The notes under the pieces: model-generated
Databases searched by the model: none
Told to the model about the DNA's origin: nothing
Seen by the model: only the letters and a program-made list of their open reading frames with translations
Assembly: GCA_903827735.1 (NCBI GenBank)
Contig: CAIKJM010000436.1
Span: 1-21,075 of the forward strand
Length of the DNA stretch: 21,075 nt
Reading direction: 5' to 3'
Source of the DNA: an uncultured Rhodanobacter sp.
GTDB taxonomy: Bacteria; Pseudomonadota; Gammaproteobacteria; Xanthomonadales; Rhodanobacteraceae
Made by a program: the position numbers and the translations under genes
Shown: positions 1 through 7,140 of the stretch, piece by piece
Numbering within the stretch: the stretch's first letter is position 1
Layout: every line of letters starts with the position of its first letter

Positions 1-493
1 CCGTGTCCAGAACACCGGATGTCTCACCTGCGTGCACGAGATTGCAATAAAGCTCGTCAAAGAGCAGCGGGTGCTGTGCTAGTGCCTCGTGGAGCGCGGC
101 GCCGCCTTCGATACTTTGCTTTATGTCGAGCAAAATATTTTTGAAGCGAACATTTTTCTGTCCATCAGCGATGATGTCGAAAGATTGAACCATTGGTACA
201 CCAGAAGTCATCATGGTGGCAATTTGTCGACTGAATACTGCGACGTCCAGCGGCTTAACCTTCTTGCCGGTCGAGCCGAACAAAGGTTTTGAGCGTTCGC
301 GAACGGTTTGCGGATTCATGCCTTGGCGACGCAGCTCCGCCTTGACCAGTGAGGCATTCTTAGCAGGCATGTCTCCTTTCATGCGCTTGCCGCGCTTGTC
401 CAGCGCCACCCAGTCGTAGGTGGTCTGCTTGCTCACTTCTGCACGCTGTGCACCGAGTGCGCGCGTCTTGTTTGTTGCGTTAGCCGTGGCCAT
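1..493 (-). CDS. pilC: PilC, type IV pilus inner-membrane platform protein (5' part; continues past the left edge)
   Basis: This is the first 164 codons of PilC, the polytopic inner-membrane protein that couples the PilB/PilT motors to pilin assembly. I translated it by hand on the minus strand from an ATG at 493, which has a GGGGAGA Shine-Dalgarno about seven bases upstream. The N-terminal cytoplasmic region contains YDWVALDKRGKRMKGD and ELRRQGMNPQTV, which are typical of PilC. From about residue 80 the first T2SSF/GspF domain begins (VAVFSRQIATMMTSGVPMVQ, then ALHEALAQHPLLF and AGETSGVLDT). The frame is open to the window edge. It lies 128 bases downstream of pilB on the same strand, the usual pilB-pilC order. 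The GspF family is also used in type II secretion, but the neighbouring pilB and pilins fix it as PilC. Confidence 0.95.
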   Translation of the reverse strand, partial: MATANATNKTRALGAQRAEVSKQTTYDWVALDKRGKRMKGDMPAKNASLVKAELRRQGMNPQTVRERSKPLFGSTGKKVKPLDVAVFSRQIATMMTSGVPMVQSFDIIADGQKNVRFKNILLDIKQSIEGGAALHEALAQHPLLFDELYCNLVHAGETSGVLDT

Positions 494-523
494 GCCTGTT
501 CTCCCCGTAGTGCAGCCAGTAGC

Positions 524-545
524 CGCCAGCAACGGATCGCTGGCG
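524..545 (-). repeat. Intercistronic hairpin between pilB and pilC
   Basis: A perfect 7-bp inverted repeat (CGCCAGC and GCTGGCG) is separated by 8 bases. It sits between the pilB stop and the pilC ribosome-binding site, 31 bases before the pilC start. No T-run follows it in the direction of transcription, so it is not a standard intrinsic terminator. It could be an mRNA processing or stability element that sets the PilB:PilC ratio. The structure is visible in the sequence; the role is inferred. Confidence 0.45.
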
Positions 546-621
546 CCTTACCCCATAACTTAGCGTACTACTCGCATCCACATCGTGCTCGAGTGCGCTG
601 TCTCGTCGTTCAAGTGCAGAC

Positions 622-2344
622 CTAGTCCTTGGTCACCCGGTCAATTTCGGCCAGGCTGGTAAAGCCGTTTTTTACCTTCAGCATGGCCGATGCGCGAAGG
701 TCGTTGATGCCGGCGGCTTTGGCCACTTCGGCGATCTGCAGCGCGTTGCCGCCCGTGAGCACGATCTTCTGGATGTCCTCAAGCATCGGCATGACCTGGT
801 AGATACCCACGCGGCCTTTGTAGCCTTCATTGCAGCCGTCGCAGCCCACGGCCTCGTAGATGACCATGCCCGAGTCGATATCCGCCTGGGTAAAGCCCGC
901 CTTGAGCAATACTTCCGGCGGCAGATCCTGCGGCTTCTTGCAGTCGTGCAGCCGCCGCGCCAGGCGCTGGGCGATGATCAGGGTCACCGACGAGGTGATG
1001 TTGTAAGGCGCAATACCCATATTCATCAGGCGCGCGATGGTCTGAGCCGCGTCGTTGGTATGCAGGGTGGACAGCACCATGTGGCCGGTCTGCGCCGCCT
1101 TGATCGCAATTTCCGCTGTTTCCAGGTCGCGGATTTCGCCGACCATGATTACGTCCGGATCCTGTCGCAGAAACGAGCGCAAGGCGCTGGCGAAGGTCAT
1201 GCCGCGCTTCACGTTCTGCTGCACCTGGTTGATGCCCTCAACTCGGATTTCGACAGGGTCCTCCACCGTCGAAATATTGCGCTCGGCGGTGTTGAGCATG
1301 TTCAGGCCGGTATAAAGCGAAACGGTTTTACCCGAGCCAGTCGGGCCGGTAACCAGCACCATGCCGTAAGGCTTGTGGATCGCTTCGATGTACAGCTTCT
1401 GCTGTTCCGGCTCATACCCTAGTTTCTCGATGCCAATCTTGGCCGAGGAGCCGTCCAGGATACGCAGCACGATCTTTTCGCCGAACAGCGTCGGCAACGT
1501 GCTCACGCGGAAGTCGATGGCGCGGGTCTTGGACAGGTTTAACTTGATGCGGCCGTCCTGCGGCGTGCGCTTTTCGGCGATATCAAGCTGCGCCATGACT
1601 TTCAGGCGCGAGGAAATGCGGTTGGCCATCTTCATCGGGGGGCTGGCGACGGCTTTCAGCATGCCGTCCATGCGCAGACGCACCCGGTACTGGGTTTCGA
1701 AAGGCTCGAAATGAATGTCCGAGGCGCCGCGGCGAATCGCGTCGACCAGAATCTTGTTGATGAACTTGACGACGGGGGGCATCGTCGTTGGCATTTGCAT
1801 CGATGCCGGTTTGTTCGGCCTCGTCGTCACCTCCCTCGAGATCCAGGCCCTCGAGATCGCCGCCGCCCAGATCGGGCATGGTGTCCCGCATGTTGTTGAG
1901 TAGACCTTCGATTACCCGGGTCAGCGAGCCGCGCTCGACCAGAATCGGCTCCACCATGCAGTTGGAGTGAAACTTGATCTCATCCAGCGCATGCGACTGC
2001 ATGGGGTCGGCAATGCCGACAAACAGCCGCTTGCCGCGACGGAACAGCGGGAGCGCCTGATGTTTGCTGATCAAGGCCTCGCTGATGACGTCCAGCGGCA
2101 TGTTCGCCGGGTTCATGGACGCGACATCGATCATTGGCATGCCGAATTCCGCCGAAGCGATCTGCGTCAGTTGAATGCCTTCAACGAGGTTGTGATCGAG
2201 CAGCCACGAGGCGAGGGTGGCCTTGTTCTGAATGCTGTCCGACATTGCCTTGCGCACGTCGGCCTCAGGCAACACGCCCTCGGAAACCAGGCGACGCGCC
2301 ATGCCAGACAGGCCTACCAGCGATGGCTGCAGTTGTGATGACAT
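622..2344 (-). pseudogene. pilB: PilB, type IV pilus extension ATPase, interrupted by a single-base frameshift
   Basis: PilB is the cytoplasmic hexameric ATPase that drives pilus extension. The N-terminal part reads from an ATG at 2344 (GAGGGG Shine-Dalgarno upstream) and holds the T2SSE/MshE N domain (QLTQIASAEFGMPMID). The C-terminal part lies in a different frame and holds VVKFINKILVDAIRRGASDI, Walker A (GPTGSGKT), the Asp box/Walker B stretch (DPDVIMVGEIRD), the His box (GHMVLSTLHTNDA) and a late Cys cluster (HDC, then CDGC). The frames switch at a six-C run on the coding strand (1774-1779). With five C the protein reads DDAPVVKF straight through and is 573 aa, the usual PilB length; Walker A would then be near residues 333-340. 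As written, translation stops at 253 aa, before the ATPase core. A sequencing error, a recent null mutation or homopolymer slippage could explain it. Gene identity is certain; the functional state is not. Confidence 0.93.
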
Positions 2345-2686
2345 GATTTCTGACCCCTCGCGCGTATGTGATTGAATCTACCGCAGTTCAGCTTGCAGGT
2401 CATCCCTTTACTCTTGCGTTGTGACATATACGGCCTAGCGCTCGAGCTGGATGGCCCAGTTGGCCGCTGTTTAGCGTAAAGCCAGACGAACGCAGCAAAA
2501 AAGACCTTGCGAAGTTTTTTGCGTATACCGAGAGCGTGCGCCAAATGCCATGCAGGGCAGATCCGATCGCCATATCTGTAGATTCTCCGCACATGCTCCA
2601 TGATCCCGCTGGGTGGGCTGTGTTGCCTGATTCAACGTTTCAACAGGCTTCAAGCTATCATCTGGCGACGAAAGGGAGCCCATCTG
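2345..2686. other. Divergent intergenic region between pilB and the GT2/GT4 pair
   Basis: These 342 bases contain no convincing gene. Open frames here lack a good start and family resemblance. The region must hold the pilB promoter (leftward) and the promoter of the glycosyltransferase pair (rightward). I found no confident sigma-54 (GG-N10-GC) or sigma-70 pair. The clear structures are an A/T-armed inverted repeat at 2495-2522 and an AAAGGGAG Shine-Dalgarno at 2671-2678 that decides the GTG start at 2687. Confidence 0.6.
2495..2522. repeat. Inverted repeat with A/T-rich arms, possible operator or promoter element
   Basis: The arms GCAAAAAA (2495-2502) and TTTTTTGC (2515-2522) are perfect inverted copies. 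Between them CTT-GCG-AAG makes a small inner palindrome. The A and T tracts stand out in otherwise GC-rich DNA and lie roughly mid-way between two divergent genes. This fits a bent-DNA or regulator-binding site. It could also act as a weak bidirectional terminator, although there is no adjacent gene end to terminate. Confidence 0.4.
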
Positions 2687-3541
2687 GTGAATCGCCTCAG
2701 CATCATCCTGCCCGCCAAGAACGAGGCGCCAGCGCTGGCCGCGCTATTGCCGCGTTTGCGAGAGGCTTATCCGGTAGCCGAAATCATCGTGGTGGACGAC
2801 GGTTCGACCGACGACACCCGAACCATCTGCCAAAACAATCATATCGAATGCTTGTCATCCCCTTATTCGATGGGCAACGGCGCCGCTATCAAGCGCGGCG
2901 CGCGAGCAGCAACCGGAGACACGCTGATATTCATGGACGGCGATGGCCAGCACGACCCCACCGATATCGCGCGATTATTAAAACCCTTGGACGCGGGCTA
3001 CGACATGGTTGTCGGCGCCCGTGACTGGAGCAGCCAGGCCGGCGTCGGTCGGGGTCTTGCAAACACCTTGTACAACTGGCTGGCCACCCGCATGACCGGC
3101 CATTCGATCCTCGACCTCACCTCAGGCTTCCGCGGCGTGCGCGCGGAGAAATTTCGCGAGTTTCTGCACCTGCTGCCCAACGGATTCAGTTACCCGACCA
3201 CCAGCACCATGGCGTTTTTCCGCAGCGCCTATCCGGTGGCTTATGTGCCGATCAAAGCCGCCCCGCGCATCGGCAAAAGCCACATCAAGCCGCTTCGTGA
3301 CGGCGTGCGTTTCCTTCTGATCATCTTCAAGATCGCCACGCTGTATTCGCCGCTGAAGCTGTTCGTCCCTACGAGTGCAGCGTTCTTCCTGCTCGGATGC
3401 GCCAATTACGCGTGGACCTTCCTGCACGGCGGCCGTCTCACCAACGGCAGCACACTGATGTGGAGTGCGGCGGTGATCGTGTTTCTGATCGGTCTAGTGT
3501 CCGAACAGATCACCGGTTTGATGTATCGACGCAATGCCTGA
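2687..3541 (+). CDS. DPM1-like family 2 glycosyltransferase with C-terminal membrane anchor (polyprenyl-phosphate sugar synthase-like)
   Basis: This 284-aa protein resembles dolichyl-phosphate mannosyltransferase (DPM1) and related GT2 enzymes, which transfer a sugar from a nucleotide donor to a polyprenyl phosphate at the cytoplasmic membrane face. A GT-A fold is shown by LSIILPAKNEA at the N-terminus, VVDDGSTDD at about 36-43, and the metal-binding MDGDGQHDP at about 83-91. SGFRGVRAE and the FSYPTTSTM segment follow. Two hydrophobic helices close the protein (about 220-242 and 254-272). The GTG start at 2687 is preferred because AAAGGGAG lies eight bases upstream and LSIILPAKNEA directly follows; an in-frame ATG at 2600 would add 29 unconserved residues. 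It overlaps the next GT4 gene by eight bases. A lipid-linked product would suit the GT-C enzymes at the right end. The exact sugar and lipid are unknown. Confidence 0.85.
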   Translation: MNRLSIILPAKNEAPALAALLPRLREAYPVAEIIVVDDGSTDDTRTICQNNHIECLSSPYSMGNGAAIKRGARAATGDTLIFMDGDGQHDPTDIARLLKPLDAGYDMVVGARDWSSQAGVGRGLANTLYNWLATRMTGHSILDLTSGFRGVRAEKFREFLHLLPNGFSYPTTSTMAFFRSAYPVAYVPIKAAPRIGKSHIKPLRDGVRFLLIIFKIATLYSPLKLFVPTSAAFFLLGCANYAWTFLHGGRLTNGSTLMWSAAVIVFLIGLVSEQITGLMYRRNA

Positions 3542-4769
3542 ACATGCTGCTCCGAAGCGCCCGACATTGCTGGTGCTTGCCTCCACATATCCACGCTGGA
3601 GCGGTGACCACGAACCCGGGTTTGTGCATGAACTGGCCCGTCGGCTCACTGACCGGTTCCAAGTCATTGCCCTAGTGCCCAGTGCACCAGGCGCTGCAGC
3701 CCGCGAAACACTCGATGGTGTGGATGTCATTCGCTATCGCTATGCGCCCCGGCGTTTTGAAACGCTGGTGAGCGACGGTGGCATTGTCACCAACCTGCGC
3801 TTGCATCGCTGGAAGCTACTGCTGATCCCCGTTTTTGTGTTTGCGCAGTCATGGCAAAGCTGGTTTTTACTGCGCACTCGCCAGATCGATGTCATCCACG
3901 CGCACTGGCTGCTGCCACAAGGGCTTGTCTCTGCCGCGCTTGGCAAAATACCCAGCCGCACCCCTCCGTTCTTGGTGACTTCGCATGGTGCCGACCTTTT
4001 CGCGTTGCGGGGCAAGCTCCTCGATGCACTTAAGCGGTTTGTGGTCCGGAAGGCAGCCATGGTTACCGTCGTCAGTGACGCCATGCGAACTGAATTGGCG
4101 CGGCTGGGAGTGGATATTGCGGACGTCAGGGTGCAGCCCATGGGCGTGGATCTAGAGACACTTTTTGTGCCAGATCCAGGAACAAAGCGTTCCCGCGACG
4201 AAATTCTCTTCGTTGGCCGTTTAGTGGAGAAGAAAGGACTTCGTCACCTCATTGATGCGATGCCCGCCATCTTGCAGGCATGCCCCACAGTACATTTGAC
4301 GGTGGTCGGCTTCGGGCCAGAAGAAGCGGGACGGCGAGCGCAGGTCGAAGGTATGGGACTGCGAGACAAAGTCCATTTTGCTGGTGCCCTCTCGCAGGCG
4401 GAACTGCCGCCTCTGTATCAACGCGCGGCGGTGTTTGTCGCCCCGTTCGTCCAAGCTACGTCAGGGGATCAGGAAGGCCTGGGGCTGGTCTGCCTTGAAG
4501 CCGCGGGGTGTGGTTGCCCAGTCGTCGTATCGGATTTACCGGCCACGCAGAAGGTCTTGCCTGAAGGGCCAGGTTGCATTCGCGTCGCGCCGGGAGATAG
4601 CGCAGCGCTGACCGCGGCCGTGGTAGATATCCTGATCCGCAGAGATGTTCATCTGCATGGCGCTCAAGTCGGTCGGCAAAGCATTATCCAAAACTTTGAC
4701 TGGCGAGTGGTGAGCGGAAACTATGCAAATCTTCTCGAAACGACTATTGGCGGTGGTCAACGAGACTGA
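3534..4769 (+). CDS. Family 4 glycosyltransferase (GT-B fold)
   Basis: A 411-aa retaining GT4 glycosyltransferase, expected to add a sugar from a nucleotide donor to a growing glycan on the cytoplasmic face of the inner membrane. The N-terminal acceptor domain begins LLVLASTYPRWSGDHEPGFV and includes DVIHAHWLLPQG and TSHGADLFALRG, typical of this family. The C-terminal donor domain starts at EILFVGRLVEKKGLRHLIDA and carries the E-x7-E nucleotide-binding motif in QEGLGLVCLEAAGCGCPVV. No signal peptide is visible. The ATG at 3534 overlaps the stop of the GT2 upstream, indicating co-translation and a shared pathway. Donor and acceptor cannot be told from sequence. It is convergent with the next gene, and the 127 bases between them hold no clear terminator. 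Confidence 0.9.
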   Translation: MPEHAAPKRPTLLVLASTYPRWSGDHEPGFVHELARRLTDRFQVIALVPSAPGAAARETLDGVDVIRYRYAPRRFETLVSDGGIVTNLRLHRWKLLLIPVFVFAQSWQSWFLLRTRQIDVIHAHWLLPQGLVSAALGKIPSRTPPFLVTSHGADLFALRGKLLDALKRFVVRKAAMVTVVSDAMRTELARLGVDIADVRVQPMGVDLETLFVPDPGTKRSRDEILFVGRLVEKKGLRHLIDAMPAILQACPTVHLTVVGFGPEEAGRRAQVEGMGLRDKVHFAGALSQAELPPLYQRAAVFVAPFVQATSGDQEGLGLVCLEAAGCGCPVVVSDLPATQKVLPEGPGCIRVAPGDSAALTAAVVDILIRRDVHLHGAQVGRQSIIQNFDWRVVSGNYANLLETTIGGGQRD

Positions 4770-4896
4770 GTTGGATCGCAAGCCACACGTATCAAAAGAC
4801 CTCCACTCGACGGTTTCTGACGCGAACCGCGAAAAGCTAGCTCGTGAGCGGCTCAAAGCATGCTAGTAGTCATCAGACGCATGATTGCGAAGAGGC

Positions 4897-5946
4897 TCAA
4901 GTGCATGCCGCGAACACTTCGCGGTAGCCATCAACCATTTTCCGCAAGGTGAATCCGGCAAGTATCCGCTCGCGGTTGTAGTCACCCATTTCCCTGCGCA
5001 ACACCGGGTCCCTCGCCAAACGCAGCAGGTATTCCAACATCTGTTCTCGATTATCCAGGTCGAACAAAAATCCCCCCTTGCCATGCTCAACCAGTTCCGG
5101 AATCGAGGAGCATCGGGTTGCCACGATAGGCAAGCCACACGCCATAGCTTCAAGGACCGCGAGGCTGAGTCCTTCACGTCGCGTTGGGAAGAAAAGGATG
5201 TCCGATTGCTGATACAGCTCAACCATTTGTTCTTGCGTGCGGCGTGGAATGGCGATCAGCTTCGTAGTCGGTGCGGGCAGATCCACGCCAGAGTTCCGCA
5301 GTCCGGTCGTGTATTGCATGAGTACCCCGGGTGGCAGGTGTGCGGCCACCGCCTGCAGATGGTGCGAACCTTTCAGTCGTCGCGGATTGCCGGAAAAAAG
5401 TATGTGCACCGAATCGCGTCGTCTTGAAGATGCAGGTTTGAAGAGCGTTTCATCCACCCCATTCTTGATGACTACGATACGCTTTCTCATCAAGTGGTGT
5501 TGCTCGACCAGTGATGCGGTGAAGTTACTCACCGTGGTTATCCACTTGGCTTGATTCAGCGATGCGTCCACCGCCGGTGCGATCACGTAGCGATGCAGCA
5601 CGCGTTGCTTCTTGCTCATCGCCGCGAGAAATTCCCGATCCAGGCTGTAACTGTGGAAAGTCGTAACCAGGGTCGAATCCCTATGCGCCACCCAGGGGCC
5701 AAGTTCCGGCTGCGCGTGGGTAATGGCGCACCCTCGGGCGGGTCGCAGACGCAGCAGCGGAGGCAGAAGACCCGCCCAAGGCGACAGAGGATCCACGTGG
5801 TAGTGCGGAATAGCCCGTTCCAGCGAGCGATGCACGATCATTACACCGCTGCCGGTGACGACCGGTGCGCATATTCCCGTAGGGTTATGATGCGCGCTTC
5901 CGTGCGCCCGGACTGGCAAAGGCAGAAGGGGGGGAGTGGTCGTCAT
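4897..5946 (-). CDS. Family 4 glycosyltransferase (GT-B fold)
   Basis: A second GT4 enzyme of about 349 aa. The N-terminal domain is short but contains HYHVDPLSPWAGLLPPLLRL, LVTTFHSYSLDREF and WITTVSNFTASL. The donor domain includes ILFSGNPRRLKGSHHL and the E-x7-E motif in REGLSLAVLEAMACGLPIVA. The C-terminal helix is typical of the family. The start is uncertain: the ATG at 5946 and an upstream in-frame TTG at 5964 both lack a good Shine-Dalgarno, and I chose ATG. It stands alone on the minus strand between two plus-strand glycosyltransferases, so it needs its own promoter in 5947-6070 and may have joined the locus separately. Its substrate is unknown. Confidence 0.87.
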   Translation of the reverse strand: MTTTPPLLPLPVRAHGSAHHNPTGICAPVVTGSGVMIVHRSLERAIPHYHVDPLSPWAGLLPPLLRLRPARGCAITHAQPELGPWVAHRDSTLVTTFHSYSLDREFLAAMSKKQRVLHRYVIAPAVDASLNQAKWITTVSNFTASLVEQHHLMRKRIVVIKNGVDETLFKPASSRRRDSVHILFSGNPRRLKGSHHLQAVAAHLPPGVLMQYTTGLRNSGVDLPAPTTKLIAIPRRTQEQMVELYQQSDILFFPTRREGLSLAVLEAMACGLPIVATRCSSIPELVEHGKGGFLFDLDNREQMLEYLLRLARDPVLRREMGDYNRERILAGFTLRKMVDGYREVFAACT

Positions 5947-5978
5947 GCGTGAATCATAGGGCAAGCATCAGCCGGTCA

Positions 5979-5991
5979 TGGTCTCAGACCA
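5979..5991. repeat. Short perfect palindrome TGGTCT-C-AGACCA between divergent genes
   Basis: Six-base arms around a single central base lie in the spacer between the divergent GT4 (5946) and GT2 (6071) genes. A compact dyad in this position suits a dimeric regulator site. A palindrome this short could also arise by chance. Confidence 0.3.
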
Positions 5992-6070
5992 CATTCGCAG
6001 ATGCCCTTGGGCGTCTCACCTGGGTCAAAGATAAGTTAGTCTCCCAATTTCGACTTAGCCATACCAGTGC

Positions 6071-7117
6071 ATGACTGAAGCAATCACGCCATTGATCAGT
6101 ACGATCATCCCAACGTACCGAAGGCCCGCGCTGCTGCGGCGGGCAATCTCCAGCGCGGTTGAGCAGCAAGGCGTCGACGTACAAGTCTGTGTATTCGACA
6201 ACTGCTCGGACGATGAAACGGAAGACGTAGTCAACACCATGGCGCAAGCGCATGTGCAAATCAAGTATCACTGCCATCCGCGCAATATAGGTGCTGGGGC
6301 AAATTTCGACTTTGGCATGCGCGGCATTGATACCCCATTCTTCTCGATCCTGTCGGATGACGACTTCCTCTTGCCCGGCTTCTATCAGCATGCGCTTGCC
6401 AGCCTTGCCGAGCATCCGGAAGCGATGTTTTGGGTAGGCGAAACGCTCTGTGTAGATGAACTCGGCACCATCTGGGATGCCCGCGTGGATCGTTGGTCAC
6501 GGGAAGGGCTGTTCAATCCGCCTGAAGGCATTATGGCAATGATGCATGGGCGCGCGCCGACGTGGACGGGCATCGTGTTCAGACGCGAATTGCTCGATCG
6601 GATCGGATTCCTCGATCAGGAAACACTAGGCCCTTCCGATCTTGACTTCATGTTGAGGGCGGCATCCCAGCCTTTCGTGCTGAGCAAATTTCCTTCGGCC
6701 GTCTATTTGCTCAATACCGAGTCATTCAGTGCCACCCAACCGCTGTCCGCGTTCTGGCCGGGCTGGCAGAAAATGTTTTTGAACGTGCAGGCCAACGAGG
6801 CTCTTGATGAAAACACCAGAAGCGCGGTCCTCAACGCCTTGCACGAGGACGCTCAGCGCATGCTGTTCCGGCGCGGCGCGAATGCACTGGTGGGTGGGCG
6901 CTATGATTTTGCGCGCGAAGCGGCGCAGGCACTGCAGGTTTACTACCGCATGCCCGTGCGTTCGTTAATCCTGAGGATTCTCGCCTCAATATGCGAAAGG
7001 GTGCCAACCTTGCAGCAACTCTACGCCGTGACTTATCGCCGATGGGAGCGACATTTGGTGGCGTCGCGGGTGCACTTGCAGGCGAGGTTCGGTCATCTGG
7101 TACAAAAGCCCTCTTGA
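6071..7117 (+). CDS. Family 2 glycosyltransferase, GT-A fold, soluble
   Basis: A 348-aa GT2 enzyme. The N-terminus has the standard PLISTIIPTYRRPALLRRAI start, VCVFDNCSDDETEDV as the nucleotide-binding strand and turn, and the metal-binding SDDDF after FFSIL at about residues 97-101. PSDLDFMLRAA, near residue 196, holds the probable catalytic Asp region. The C-terminal 120 residues are helical with many Arg residues and no membrane span, so membrane contact is probably peripheral. The ATG at 6071 directly precedes the GT2 core; the Shine-Dalgarno is weak. It is convergent with the flippase gene, with 23 bases between stops. Inferred role: adds one sugar during assembly of the pilin glycan or a related surface glycan. 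Confidence 0.88.
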   Translation: MTEAITPLISTIIPTYRRPALLRRAISSAVEQQGVDVQVCVFDNCSDDETEDVVNTMAQAHVQIKYHCHPRNIGAGANFDFGMRGIDTPFFSILSDDDFLLPGFYQHALASLAEHPEAMFWVGETLCVDELGTIWDARVDRWSREGLFNPPEGIMAMMHGRAPTWTGIVFRRELLDRIGFLDQETLGPSDLDFMLRAASQPFVLSKFPSAVYLLNTESFSATQPLSAFWPGWQKMFLNVQANEALDENTRSAVLNALHEDAQRMLFRRGANALVGGRYDFAREAAQALQVYYRMPVRSLILRILASICERVPTLQQLYAVTYRRWERHLVASRVHLQARFGHLVQKPS

Positions 7118-7140
7118 TCGCGTGGAGCGTCCAAACCGAG

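Noticed and set aside
89..419. Small plus-strand open frames near the left end
   Set aside because: They are antisense to the minus-strand pilC start, which reads as a clear PilC with a good Shine-Dalgarno.
622..1830. The C-terminal pilB frame as an independent short ATPase gene
   Set aside because: Its first 18 or so residues are the out-of-frame reading of PilB linker codons, there is no ribosome-binding site, and a one-base correction joins it to the N domain.
4770..4896. Bidirectional terminator between the convergent GT4 genes
   Set aside because: No stem of useful length followed by a T-run on either strand was found.
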